Shown here in pieces: positions 16,071 through 24,310 of a stretch of DNA of 64,000 bases (position 1 is the first letter of the stretch; each line of letters starts with the position of its first letter). The DNA comes from Mycolicibacterium chitae (GTDB taxonomy: Bacteria > Actinomycetota > Actinomycetes > Mycobacteriales > Mycobacteriaceae). The notes below the pieces were generated by a model, which was not told the origin of the DNA, ran no database searches, and worked only from the letters and a program-made list of their open reading frames with translations. The DNA is taken from positions 5,208,001 through 5,272,000 of the forward strand of contig NZ_LR134355.1 in assembly GCF_900637205.1 (NCBI RefSeq), read 5' to 3'. Position numbers and translations under genes: made by a program.

Positions 16071-17286
16071 CCGGCGCGGCGGTGATGGCCGCCGCGGCGC
16101 CGTAGCGCTGGTCGGGGTCGAGCACGCAGTGCGTGCGGCCGAACACCGTGACCATGCACTTGTTGTTGTGGTTGCAGCGGCTGCGCGCGCCGGGATCGGC
16201 CAGCATCCGGTTGACCAGATCCGGCTCGCGCAGCAGGGCCCGGCCCATCGCCGCGAAGGCGAAGCCCTCCCGCATCCCCGTCTCCAGGTGGTCGCGGTTC
16301 GTGATGCCACCCAGCAGGATGAGCTCGGTGTTGTGCATCAGCGGCACGAATTGGCGTGCCGCCGAGAGCATGTAGAGATCCTCGTACGGGTAGCTCCCCA
16401 TCGCCCGCTTGCCCGCCAGGCGGACCGCCGGGCGCAGCGCCGGCGGCATCACCTTGGCAAACTCGCGGACCGGCACGTCGCCGCGGAACAGGTACATCGG
16501 TTTGTAGACCGAGGACCCCTGGGTCAGTTCGAGAGCGTCCAGGGTCGCGTCGGCGTCAAGGAGTTGCGCGGTGCGCAGTGCCTCGTCGATCCAGATGCTG
16601 CCGGGCAGGCCGTCGTCCATGTCCAGCTTGGCGATGACGGCGATGCGGTCGCCGACCACCTCGCGGACCCGCTGCGCGATCTCGCGGACGAAGCGCGACC
16701 GGTTGTCGATGTCGCCGCCGTACTCGTCGCGGCGGCGGTTGATCAGCGGACTCAGGAACGAACTCGGCAGATACAGATGGCCGAAATGCAGTTCCACGGC
16801 GTCGAATCCGGCGTCGACGGCCACCTGGGCCGCGGCGCCGAACTGATCGATGACGGCCCGGATCTCGTCGCGCCGGATCTCCCGGCAGTACGCGAACGAG
16901 GTGGGATTGACGAACCTGCTCGGCGCGACCGCGGTGACCCCGGTCAACTTCTTCTGGGCCACCACCCCGGCGTGGCCCAGCTGTGCGGAGATCGCCGCCC
17001 CGTGCTCGTGGACCGCGTCGGTGAGTCGACGCAGGCCCGGCAGCGCCTCGGCGTTCATCACGATCTGGCCGGGCGCGCTGGCCCCTTCGGGTGACACGCA
17101 GCAGTACGCGACCGTGGTCATCCCGACCCCGCCCGCGGCGAAGCTGCGATGGAAATCGATCAGGTCATCGGTGACCAACCCGTGCGGGGAGCGCCCCTCG
17201 GAGGTGGCGGCCTTGATGATCCGGTTCCGTAGCCGGACGGGCCCGAGCTGGGCGGGCGCGAACGGATCGGGGCTGCCATCGGTCAT
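16060..17286 (-). CDS. Old yellow enzyme family NADH:flavin oxidoreductase
   Basis: About 408 residues, an FMN TIM barrel. Seen: LRNRIIKAATSEGRS, ISAQLGHAGVVA, FDAVELHFGHLYLPSSFLSPLINRRRDEYGG and LLGGITNRDHLETGM. The C-terminus carries CNHNNKCM and a later Cys but no second dinucleotide domain, so it is the short form. Such enzymes reduce activated C=C bonds, and steroid enones are possible substrates. ATG 17286 is preferred, as GGTGGGG lies just upstream; an in-frame GTG at 17301 would overlap the island motif. Confidence 0.85.
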   Translation of the reverse strand: MTDGSPDPFAPAQLGPVRLRNRIIKAATSEGRSPHGLVTDDLIDFHRSFAAGGVGMTTVAYCCVSPEGASAPGQIVMNAEALPGLRRLTDAVHEHGAAISAQLGHAGVVAQKKLTGVTAVAPSRFVNPTSFAYCREIRRDEIRAVIDQFGAAAQVAVDAGFDAVELHFGHLYLPSSFLSPLINRRRDEYGGDIDNRSRFVREIAQRVREVVGDRIAVIAKLDMDDGLPGSIWIDEALRTAQLLDADATLDALELTQGSSVYKPMYLFRGDVPVREFAKVMPPALRPAVRLAGKRAMGSYPYEDLYMLSAARQFVPLMHNTELILLGGITNRDHLETGMREGFAFAAMGRALLREPDLVNRMLADPGARSRCNHNNKCMVTVFGRTHCVLDPDQRYGAAAAITAAPATS

Positions 17287-17292
17287 CGCCCC

Positions 17293-17306
17293 ACCGTTCA
17301 CCGGGC
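17293..17306 (+). promoter_or_regulatory. Island motif copy d, between OYE and Dabb-like genes
   Basis: ACCGTTCACCGGGC agrees with the core TSANCGGG, with a poorer left half. A related but weaker string, CCCCGTCAACGTCGG, follows at 17313-17327. Both lie in the 100-bp gap between divergent starts 17286 and 17387. The downstream gene has TAACCT ending 6 nt before its ATG, consistent with leaderless transcription. Confidence 0.3.
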
Positions 17307-17386
17307 ACGGTTCCCCGTCAACGTCGGTCTCCCGATGGTCGGGAGCGCAGTCACCTCGCCGAGGGCCCGCTGCCTAACCTCGCCGA

Positions 17387-17740
17387 ATGGCAGAAGTGTT
17401 CGTCCTGGACCGGGTGCTGACCAAACCCGGGCAGGCCCGGGCGTTCGTCGACCGCTACCTCGCCGAGTACGCCCCAGGGGCCACCGAGCGCGGGATGACG
17501 TTGCAGAACGTCCTGGTCAGCCCGCCGATCTGGTTCGAGGACCAGTCGAACACGGTCACCATCACCTGGTCTCTGCCGAACCCGTTGGCGTGGTGGCAGA
17601 TGACCTGGCAGGGCCGCCCGGATCCCGCGCTCGGACAGTGGTGGTCGGACGTCGACGCGCTGGTCCTCGAACGGTCCCGCACCGTGGCGTCGGCGGCCGC
17701 CGACGTCGACGCCCTCTGCGCTGTGGAGTCAGATGTTTAG
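17387..17740 (+). CDS. Small alpha/beta-barrel-like protein, function unknown
   Basis: 117 residues with the betaalphabeta pattern and size of dimeric alpha/beta-barrel (NIPSNAP/Dabb-like) proteins: VFVLDRVLTKPGQARAFVDRYLAEY, then TLQNVLVSPPIWF and TVTITWSLPNP, with conserved-looking aromatic residues in AWWQMTWQG. No catalytic motif is recognised. It overlaps the next gene by eight bases and shares a promoter region with the OYE gene. Probably an accessory enzyme or binding protein of the steroid island, but this is a guess from context. Confidence 0.7.
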   Translation: MAEVFVLDRVLTKPGQARAFVDRYLAEYAPGATERGMTLQNVLVSPPIWFEDQSNTVTITWSLPNPLAWWQMTWQGRPDPALGQWWSDVDALVLERSRTVASAAADVDALCAVESDV

Positions 17741-18356
17741 CGTGACCCGCCTCCTCGACGTCGATGCGACCGACCGCGAGCGGGTGCTGGGCAGCGTGCG
17801 GGCGGCCGCCGCCCGCAGCGGCGCGCAACGCCGGCTGGCCGAGCTCACCGACCCCGGGTCGCGCAACGGCGGGGACATCCTGCTCCACCTGCGCTTCGCC
17901 GAGCAATCCGACTGGCGCACGGCCGAATCGGAGATCGCCGCGACGCTCTCGGATCCGGCGATCACCCGGATCAACGGGGCGACCTACCGTGGGGAACCGA
18001 CCCGAGCCGACGGGCCCGCCACGGTGTACCGCACGCTGCTGCTGCGGGTACCACCCGACACGCCGGCGGAGCAGCTGGCCCGGTTCGAGGCCGAACTGCG
18101 GTCAATGCCGCGGTACGTCAACACCATTGGGTCCTGGCAGCTGAGTCGCGTCGAGCACGCCATCGGCACGTCGGACTGGACCCACGTCTTCGAGCAGGAG
18201 TTCACCGACACCGCGGGGCTGATGGGGCCGTACCTGATGCATCCGATCCACTGGGCCGTGGTCGACCGCTGGTTCGATCCGGAAACCACCGACGTGATCA
18301 TCCGGGATCGGGTGTGCCACAGCTTCTGCGCGATGGACCGCCCCGTACTGTCCTGA
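17733..18356 (+). CDS. Dabb-type (stress-responsive alpha/beta barrel) protein
   Basis: 207 residues with two domains. The first half (to about 85) resembles its upstream neighbour in style. The second (about 95-205) shows the Dabb pattern VYRTLLLRVPPDTPAEQLARFEAEL, WTHVFEQEFTDTAGLMGPYLMHPIHW and VDRWFDPE. The start at 17733 overlaps the preceding gene, so the two are co-translated. Dabb folds often bind hydrophobic or aromatic ligands and include cyclases. The role in this island is not known. It ends three bases before the convergent SDR. Confidence 0.72.
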   Translation: MFSVTRLLDVDATDRERVLGSVRAAAARSGAQRRLAELTDPGSRNGGDILLHLRFAEQSDWRTAESEIAATLSDPAITRINGATYRGEPTRADGPATVYRTLLLRVPPDTPAEQLARFEAELRSMPRYVNTIGSWQLSRVEHAIGTSDWTHVFEQEFTDTAGLMGPYLMHPIHWAVVDRWFDPETTDVIIRDRVCHSFCAMDRPVLS

Positions 18357-18359
18357 GGG

Positions 18360-19247
18360 CTAGAGGCCGGCCGGCAGGATGTTCGGGTTCGCGGTGGCCG
18401 GCGGTTCCAGCGGCGGCAATACCGTGGCGCCGTCGAGGCTGTGTACCGGCAATTGCTGAGACCAGGGATAGTGCAGGCTGAACGCCACCAGCCCGGTGCG
18501 CTCGGCGGCCGGCCGGTGACACATCGCGAGCACCGTCTCCGCCAGGTACTCCACCGGTTCGGTGGGAAAGGCATCCGGGATCAGGCTCGCCGCCCCGGGG
18601 GTACGCACGGCGCTGGACGGGCCGACCACGTTGACCGCGATGTTGGAATCCACCAGTTCGGCGGCGATGCCCTGGGTGAACCTGTGCAGCGCCGCCTTCA
18701 TCGCGGCGTAGATCACGTCGCCCGAGGTCTTGTTGTACTCCCGGTAGGGCCGCGCCGGGGCCAGCCCCGTCACCGAGCCGATGTTGACGATCCAGCCGGC
18801 GCCCTGGCTGCGCATGTGCGGAATGGCGTTCTGGGTCAGGACAAATGGTGTGCGCACGTAGTGCTCGACGGTGCGTTCGAAGGTCTCCGGGGACATGTCC
18901 TCGATCACCGAGTAGTCGGCGTAACCGGCGTTGTTGACGAGAATGTCGAGGCGGCCGGTTTGCTCGACCACCTTGGCGATCAGAGCGGACCGCTGCTCGG
19001 CGTCCTCGAGGTCGGCCGCCAGGCCGATCGCCGTGCCGCCCGCGGCCTCGATCAACTTGATGGTCTCCCCGATGGTGCCCGGCAGCGCCTCGGCCCGTCC
19101 GGCCCGCAAGGACACGGACGGCTGGTACGACCGCGCGGTGACCACCACGGTGGCCCCCTCGGCGGCCAGGCGTTGGGCGACGGCCCGCCCGATGCCGCGG
19201 CTGCTGCCGGTGACCAATGCCGTTTTGCCGGTGAGTAATCCGCTCAT
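18360..19247 (-). CDS. Short-chain dehydrogenase/reductase
   Basis: 295 residues. Cofactor motif TGSSRGIG (13-20), NNAGYADY, IVNIGSVTG for the catalytic Ser region, and a YAAMK catalytic Tyr-Lys after an unusual insertion YREYNKTSGDV. A longer C-terminal tail (about 45 residues, Pro-rich at the end) is atypical. It probably interconverts a hydroxyl and ketone on a steroid intermediate. Its start overlaps the BVMO stop by four bases, so the pair is one translational unit, suggesting that the alcohol oxidation supplies the BVMO ketone. Confidence 0.87.
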   Translation of the reverse strand: MSGLLTGKTALVTGSSRGIGRAVAQRLAAEGATVVVTARSYQPSVSLRAGRAEALPGTIGETIKLIEAAGGTAIGLAADLEDAEQRSALIAKVVEQTGRLDILVNNAGYADYSVIEDMSPETFERTVEHYVRTPFVLTQNAIPHMRSQGAGWIVNIGSVTGLAPARPYREYNKTSGDVIYAAMKAALHRFTQGIAAELVDSNIAVNVVGPSSAVRTPGAASLIPDAFPTEPVEYLAETVLAMCHRPAAERTGLVAFSLHYPWSQQLPVHSLDGATVLPPLEPPATANPNILPAGL

Positions 19248-21163
19248 CGGAGACTCAGATCTCCCTCGATCGGGGCGCGGTGGCTCTGCCAGACGTCGAT
19301 CATCCGGAACGGGAACGCGGTGACGATCCGGCCGCCGCCCGAGCGGTAGTAGGTGTGCGCGGTGGGCGTGTGGCACCACACGGTGTTCGCCATGGTCTCG
19401 TCGATGTGACGGACGTACTGTTCGAAGGCCGCCGGGCGGACCTCGAGGGTGGTCGCCTCGCGTTGGGCCATCAGCGCCAAGCACTCCATCACGTAGTGCA
19501 CCATCACCTCGACGCCGAAGTTGTGGCCGCCACCGTGGCCCGGGCTGTAGTTGGGGGCCGAGGAGATGAACATGTTCGGAAATCCCGGTACCAGGCCGCC
19601 CCGGTAGGCGCTGGGGCTGTCGCCCCAGAAGTCGCTGAGCCGCAGTCCATCTCGGCCCCGGATATCCACCGTCGCCAGGAAGTCCAGGTGGTAGCCGGTG
19701 GCGTAGACGATGACGTCCAGGTCGATCTGCCGGCCGTCGCGGGTGACGATGCCGCGCTCGTTGACCCGGGCCGGCTCGTCGGCCTCGACGTCGACATGCG
19801 GTTTGGCCAGGGCCGCGTAGTAGCCGCCGGGATCGCGGATGATCCGCTTGCCGTAGGGCGCGAAGTCCGGGGTGACCTTGCGCGCCAGTTCCGAACCCGC
19901 CCCGAAGACCCGGTCGATGTACTCCAGGCACATCTGCAGCAACACGTCGTTGGCGGGCGAGATCGACAGGTGCTCGGCGGCCCATTCCGGGTCCCGGACG
20001 ATCACCGGATAGTTGTTGTCCGCGGTGCCCCAGAACGATTTCAGCCGCGTCCAGTTCGCGTAGAACGGGACGTGCGTGTTGAGCCAGCGGCGGTGGTCGG
20101 GGACCTCGTCGGTCAGCCGTCGCCGCGGGGCGACCCAGTGCGGTTGGCGCTGGAACACCGTCAGGTGTTCGACGTCGTCGACACAGGCGTCGACGATCTG
20201 CACGGCCGTGCACCCGGCCCCGATGATCGCCACCTTCTTACCGCGCAGGTCCAGGTTCGGGTCCCACTCGGCGGAGTGGACGCTGACCCCGGCGAAGTCC
20301 TCCCGGCCCGGCAGATCCGGCCACCGCGGGCGGTTGAGGTACCCGGCCGCCGGAATCACCACGTTGGCGTAGCTGATCTCGCGCGACTCGCCGGTGACGG
20401 TGTGCACCTGCCACTGGCTGCGCTCGTCGTCCCACCACAGCGCCTCGACCTCGGTGCCGAACCGGGTGCGCGCACGCAGATTGTTCTTGTCCGCCACCGC
20501 CTGCAGATACTTCTGGTACTCATCGCCCTGCGGGTAGTAGCTCGACCAGCCGCCGTTGATGTCGCGCGACAGCGAGTAGTAGGCCGACGGGGTGTCCACG
20601 CCGATGCCGGGGTAGACCGTGGTGTACCAGGTACCGCCCACGTCGTCGTTGCGGTCGATGATCTCGTAGTCGATACCTGCGGCCGCGCATTCCAGGGCGG
20701 CGGCCATGCCGGCCATGCCCGCGCCGACGATGACGACCTTGAAGCCGTCGGGCAGCTTCGCGTCGCGGGGCAACACCGGCTGCGACGGATGGAACCCGCC
20801 CTGCTCCAGCAGCAGACCGATGTACTCGGACCCCACCGCCGACCCCAGGGCCAGCGGGGCGATCCGGGCGAACAGGGCGGGGTCGTCGAACGCCACACCG
20901 TCCTCGGGGCGCCGCCGCTGCAGCGCCTCGACCACCGCGTCGACCAATGTCTCGAGGGTCGCGGGATCGGTGACGCCGACCTGTTCCGGCGGATTGGGCT
21001 CGAAGGTGATGCGGTCCTCGAACCGGTCGGGCACGCCCGGGTCCCCGGTGATCTGGGCCAGCACCGCCACCAGCACGCCGGCATCGGCCAGGCGCAGGTT
21101 GGCGCGCAGTTCGTCGGGGTCCAGGCCGGTGCCGTTCATGGCCACGGTCGCATCGGTGGTCAT
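19244..21163 (-). CDS. Baeyer-Villiger monooxygenase with N-terminal extension
   Basis: 639 residues. Residues 1-140 are an extra helical N-terminal domain found in some large actinobacterial BVMOs. FAD motif GAGMAG (147-152), fingerprint FAGVSVHSAEWD (290-301; the WD variant) and NADPH motif GAGCTA (315-320). It differs clearly from the 541-residue BVMO in the same island, so two distinct Baeyer-Villiger steps or substrates are likely. First gene of a two-gene unit with the SDR. It diverges from the acyl-CoA synthetase across a motif-bearing promoter. Confidence 0.9.
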   Translation of the reverse strand: MTTDATVAMNGTGLDPDELRANLRLADAGVLVAVLAQITGDPGVPDRFEDRITFEPNPPEQVGVTDPATLETLVDAVVEALQRRRPEDGVAFDDPALFARIAPLALGSAVGSEYIGLLLEQGGFHPSQPVLPRDAKLPDGFKVVIVGAGMAGMAAALECAAAGIDYEIIDRNDDVGGTWYTTVYPGIGVDTPSAYYSLSRDINGGWSSYYPQGDEYQKYLQAVADKNNLRARTRFGTEVEALWWDDERSQWQVHTVTGESREISYANVVIPAAGYLNRPRWPDLPGREDFAGVSVHSAEWDPNLDLRGKKVAIIGAGCTAVQIVDACVDDVEHLTVFQRQPHWVAPRRRLTDEVPDHRRWLNTHVPFYANWTRLKSFWGTADNNYPVIVRDPEWAAEHLSISPANDVLLQMCLEYIDRVFGAGSELARKVTPDFAPYGKRIIRDPGGYYAALAKPHVDVEADEPARVNERGIVTRDGRQIDLDVIVYATGYHLDFLATVDIRGRDGLRLSDFWGDSPSAYRGGLVPGFPNMFISSAPNYSPGHGGGHNFGVEVMVHYVMECLALMAQREATTLEVRPAAFEQYVRHIDETMANTVWCHTPTAHTYYRSGGGRIVTAFPFRMIDVWQSHRAPIEGDLSLR

Positions 21164-21224
21164 CGAATCTCCTTGCTCGCAGCGCCGAGTATGGGTCGCG
21201 TCGGGGCGCCGCGGCGGGCCTCGG

Positions 21225-21238
21225 TCTACTCAGCGGGA
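21225..21238 (+). promoter_or_regulatory. Island motif copy e, between BVMO and fadD
   Basis: TCTACTCAGCGGGA, with the right half TCAGCGGGA perfect and the left half degenerate. It ends 44 nt before ATG 21283. A TACAGT -10-like hexamer at 21270-21275 lies 7 nt before the ATG, as expected for a leaderless transcript, placing the motif near -45 to -58. Confidence 0.4.
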
Positions 21239-21282
21239 CGCGGCGTCAGTGGGGCCGGCGCCCGCCGCCTACAGTCCCAGTC

Positions 21283-22845
21283 ATGAGTGACCTGGATGCC
21301 CTGCTCGGTTCGGCGCGCAGTCACGCACTCGGCGAGATCCCACGCCGGTCGGCGCGCCGGCAGCCCGACAAGGTGGCGATCATCGACGGCGAGGTCACGT
21401 TGACCTTCGCGGAGTTCGACCGGTTGGTCGACCGTGCCGCCGCGGCGTTGCAGGACAACGGATTGGGTCCCGGCGATCGCGTCGCGCTATTGGCCCACAA
21501 CTGTTGGCAGTACGCGGTGCTGGCCTTCGCGACCGCACGCGCCGCTGTCGTGCTGGTGCCGATCAACTTCATGCTCACCGCCGAGGAGATCGCCTTCATC
21601 CTCGACCACAGCAAGGTCCGCGGCTTCCTGGTCGAAGCGGACCTGACCGCCACGGCCGAGAAGGCGATGACGCTGGGCGGGGTGGTCACCGAGCGGGCCG
21701 CCATCGTGCTGTCCGGGCAGTCGCTGCCGCCGGGCTGGGCGGACTTCGCGGACTGGTTGCAGACCACGTCCGCGGCGCCCGCGCCGCCCGTCGCCGACGA
21801 TCAGTTGATCCGACTGATGTACACCAGCGGCACCGAATCGCATCCCAAGGGCGCCATGCACTCCAGCCGCAGCCTGATGGGCAACTACATCAGCACCATC
21901 ATCGGCGGGTCCATGGAAGCCACCGATGTCGAGGTCCACTCGCTGCCGCTGTACCACTGCGCGCAACTCGACAACTTCCTGATCACCGACATCTACCTCG
22001 GCGCGACCAGCATCATCGTGGCGCGCCCGGACCCCGAGTTGGTGCTGCGGACCATCGAAAAGTACAGCGTCACCAACTATTTCGCGCCGCCGACCGTGTG
22101 GATCTCGCTGCTGCGTTCGCCGGTGTTCGACGAGGTCGACCTGTCCAGCCTGCGCAAGGGGTACTACGGCGCCTCGGCGATGCCGGTGGAGATCCTGGCC
22201 GAAATGCGCCAACGCCTGCCCAACCTGCGGCTGTGGAACTTCTACGGCCAGACCGAGATGGCGCCCCTGGCCTCGGTGCTGGGCCCCGACGAGCAGGACT
22301 CGCACCCGGGCGCGGCGGGCCGGCCGGTGGTCAACGTCCAGACCGCGATCCTCGACGAGGACAACGTGGAGGTCGACGCCGGCGTGGTCGGCGAGATCGC
22401 CCATCGCAGCCCGCATTTGCTGCTCGGCTACCTCGATGACGAAGCCAAGACCGCCGAGGCGTTCCGCGGCGGCTGGTTCCACTCCGGCGACCTCGGCTAC
22501 TACGACGAGCACGGGTTGCTGCACGTGGTGGACCGCAAGAAGGACATGATCAAGACCGGCGGCGAGAACGTCGCGAGCCGCGAGGTCGAGGAAGTCCTCT
22601 ACCGGCACCCGGCCGTCGAGGAAGTCGCGGTGTTCGGGTTGCCGCACCCGGTGTGGGTGGAAGCGGTCGCGGCCGTCGTGGTGGTCCGCGAGGGATGCGA
22701 GATCACCGAGGACGCCCTGCTGAGCCACTGCCGGGAGCACCTCGCCGGGTTCAAGACCCCCAAGCAGTTGTTCTTCGTGGACGCACTGCCCAAGAATCCC
22801 AGCGGCAAGCTGCTCAAGCGCGTCCTGCGCGACCGTTTCCAGTGA
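21283..22845 (+). CDS. fadD: Acyl-CoA synthetase (FadD family)
   Basis: 520 residues of the ANL superfamily. P-loop-like MYTSGTESHPKG, core FYGQTEMAPL, hinge HSGDLGYYDEHGLLHVVDRKKDMIKTGGENV and C-terminal catalytic Lys in NPSGKLLKR. It activates a carboxylic acid as acyl-adenylate and then acyl-CoA. In steroid pathways such enzymes load side-chain or ring-derived acids such as HIP; the exact acid cannot be read here. The stop codon starts the second copy of the 22-bp hairpin. Confidence 0.9.
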   Translation: MSDLDALLGSARSHALGEIPRRSARRQPDKVAIIDGEVTLTFAEFDRLVDRAAAALQDNGLGPGDRVALLAHNCWQYAVLAFATARAAVVLVPINFMLTAEEIAFILDHSKVRGFLVEADLTATAEKAMTLGGVVTERAAIVLSGQSLPPGWADFADWLQTTSAAPAPPVADDQLIRLMYTSGTESHPKGAMHSSRSLMGNYISTIIGGSMEATDVEVHSLPLYHCAQLDNFLITDIYLGATSIIVARPDPELVLRTIEKYSVTNYFAPPTVWISLLRSPVFDEVDLSSLRKGYYGASAMPVEILAEMRQRLPNLRLWNFYGQTEMAPLASVLGPDEQDSHPGAAGRPVVNVQTAILDEDNVEVDAGVVGEIAHRSPHLLLGYLDDEAKTAEAFRGGWFHSGDLGYYDEHGLLHVVDRKKDMIKTGGENVASREVEEVLYRHPAVEEVAVFGLPHPVWVEAVAAVVVVREGCEITEDALLSHCREHLAGFKTPKQLFFVDALPKNPSGKLLKRVLRDRFQ

Positions 22846-22892
22846 TTTCGGTGCGCGTGGTTGCGGCCATCGCAACCACGCGCACCGAAATC
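22844..22892. terminator. Perfect 22-bp hairpin, copy 2 of the repeated palindrome
   Basis: Left arm 22844-22865, loop 22866-22870, right arm 22871-22892, all 22 pairs complementary. The fadD stop TGA (22843-22845) runs into the left arm. Compared with copy 1 at 817-865, three arm positions changed on both sides so that pairing is kept, and one mismatch is repaired. No T-run follows. It directly precedes the island motif of the next gene. Confidence 0.65.
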
Positions 22893-22895
22893 GCT

Positions 22896-22909
22896 CCCAC
22901 TGACCGGTA
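22896..22909 (+). promoter_or_regulatory. Island motif copy f, upstream of NTF2-like gene
   Basis: CCCACTGACCGGTA fits the consensus except for T in the GGGA part. It ends 44 nt before ATG 22954, equal to copies c and e within one base, and begins only four bases after the hairpin. Confidence 0.38.
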
Positions 22910-22953
22910 ATCGTCATGTCCGCGGGCGCCGATCGCCGGTTGACTCGGTCAGC

Positions 22954-23436
22954 ATGACCACCGCGATCACGCTGCCCGAGATCCAGGAGTTCATCGCCAG
23001 GTTCTGGTACCACTACGACCAAGGCCAGTTCGATGTGCTCGCCACCTACGTCGCCGACGAGATGCAGTACCTGAGCCGATCGGACTCCGGCAACTGCCCG
23101 TTCGAGGAACTGCTGGCCGCCGAGTTGCACGGCGGCCCCGCGACGTTGGCGTGGCTGAGCCAGCACCGCGACGAGAACCCCTACCCGCTGCGCCATCACG
23201 CCACCAACATCTTCCGCACCGGGGGCGACGGTGACCTCACCAGCGCCCGCTTCTACCTGTACGTCAACCAGGTCACCAACAACGTGCCCTTCGACGTGTC
23301 CTCCGGTGTGGTCGACGTCGACATCCGCCGCGACGGCGACCGGCTGGTGCTGACCTCGATGACCGTGGTGCTCGACGCGGAGGACTCGATCCCGTTCGCC
23401 GAGCACCGCGCCAAGTCGACCGCAACCAGCGCCTGA
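22954..23436 (+). CDS. NTF2/SnoaL-like protein
   Basis: 160 residues with a cystatin-like alpha+beta cone: IQEFIARFWYHYDQGQFDVLATYVADEM is the typical N-terminal helix pair, and then RHHATNIF and VSSGVVDVDIRRDGDRLVLTSMTVV form the sheet. The fold serves as isomerase, dehydratase or ring-hydroxylating-oxygenase beta subunit; ketosteroid isomerase is one member. No clear KSI Asp/Tyr set could be confirmed by eye. First gene of a four-gene plus-strand run with an SDR and a hydrolase. Function within the steroid island remains open. Confidence 0.78.
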   Translation: MTTAITLPEIQEFIARFWYHYDQGQFDVLATYVADEMQYLSRSDSGNCPFEELLAAELHGGPATLAWLSQHRDENPYPLRHHATNIFRTGGDGDLTSARFYLYVNQVTNNVPFDVSSGVVDVDIRRDGDRLVLTSMTVVLDAEDSIPFAEHRAKSTATSA

Positions 23437-23437
23437 C

Positions 23438-24310
23438 GTGAACGCGCGCGAGACCTTTGGCGGCGGCGTCGCGGTCATCACCGGCGCGGGTGCCGGGATC
23501 GGCGCGGGCCTGGCGCGCCACGCGCATCGGCTGGGTATGTCGCTGGTGCTGGCCGACGTCGACGCCGCGGCCATCGCGACGCTGCGCGAGCAGTTGGTCG
23601 CCGACGGCGGCTCCGCGGTCGACGTGGTGTGCGACGTTCGGGACCCCGACGCCGTCGCGGAGCTCGCCGAACGCACGTACCGCGACGTGGGCCCGGTTCG
23701 CCTGCTGGTCAACAACGCCGGTATCGAACAGTTCGGTTATCTGTGGGACACCCCGGTGGCCAACTGGAACCGGGTGATGGACATCAACGTCAGCGGTGTG
23801 TTCCACGGCGTGCGCGCGTTTTTGCCCCGGATGATCGCGCAGCCGGACCCGGCGTGGGTCTGGAACCTGTCGTCGATCGGTGGGGTGGCCGCAGTCCCGC
23901 TGCAGGCGCCGTACATCATCAGCAAGCACGCGGTGCTGGCGCTGACCGAATGTCTGCGCCTGGAAGTGCAATTGGCCGGGCATGACCACATCCAGGTGCA
24001 GGCCGTGCTGCCCGGGGCGGTGAAGTCCAACATCTTCGAGGCCGCCGGCGGGGTCGAGAACACCCGGGCCGGAACTGATGTCGAGGCCGCCGAGTCCCAA
24101 CGCGCCGCGATGCTCGACATCAAGGCCGGCGCCATGGACCCGGTGGAGGCCGCCGAGGTGGTCTTCGATCAGTCCGCCCGGGGTGAGTTCTATCTGCTGA
24201 CGCAGCCCGACTATGTGGGCTCCGCGATGGTCGAGCGCGCCCAGGTGCTGACCACCCGCGTGCCGCCGCAGCTACGGACCAAACCGCGCTTCGACGCGAC
24301 GAAGCACTGA
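23438..24310 (+). CDS. Short-chain dehydrogenase/reductase
   Basis: 290 residues from GTG. NAD(P) motif TGAGAGIG (15-22), Asp at LVLADVDA which favours NAD, NNAGIEQFG, NLSSIGG catalytic Ser and YIISK catalytic Tyr-Lys. Likely a hydroxyacyl or hydroxysteroid dehydrogenase. It starts one base after the NTF2-like stop and its own stop overlaps the start of the next hydrolase, so the three are co-translated. Confidence 0.88.
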   Translation: MNARETFGGGVAVITGAGAGIGAGLARHAHRLGMSLVLADVDAAAIATLREQLVADGGSAVDVVCDVRDPDAVAELAERTYRDVGPVRLLVNNAGIEQFGYLWDTPVANWNRVMDINVSGVFHGVRAFLPRMIAQPDPAWVWNLSSIGGVAAVPLQAPYIISKHAVLALTECLRLEVQLAGHDHIQVQAVLPGAVKSNIFEAAGGVENTRAGTDVEAAESQRAAMLDIKAGAMDPVEAAEVVFDQSARGEFYLLTQPDYVGSAMVERAQVLTTRVPPQLRTKPRFDATKH

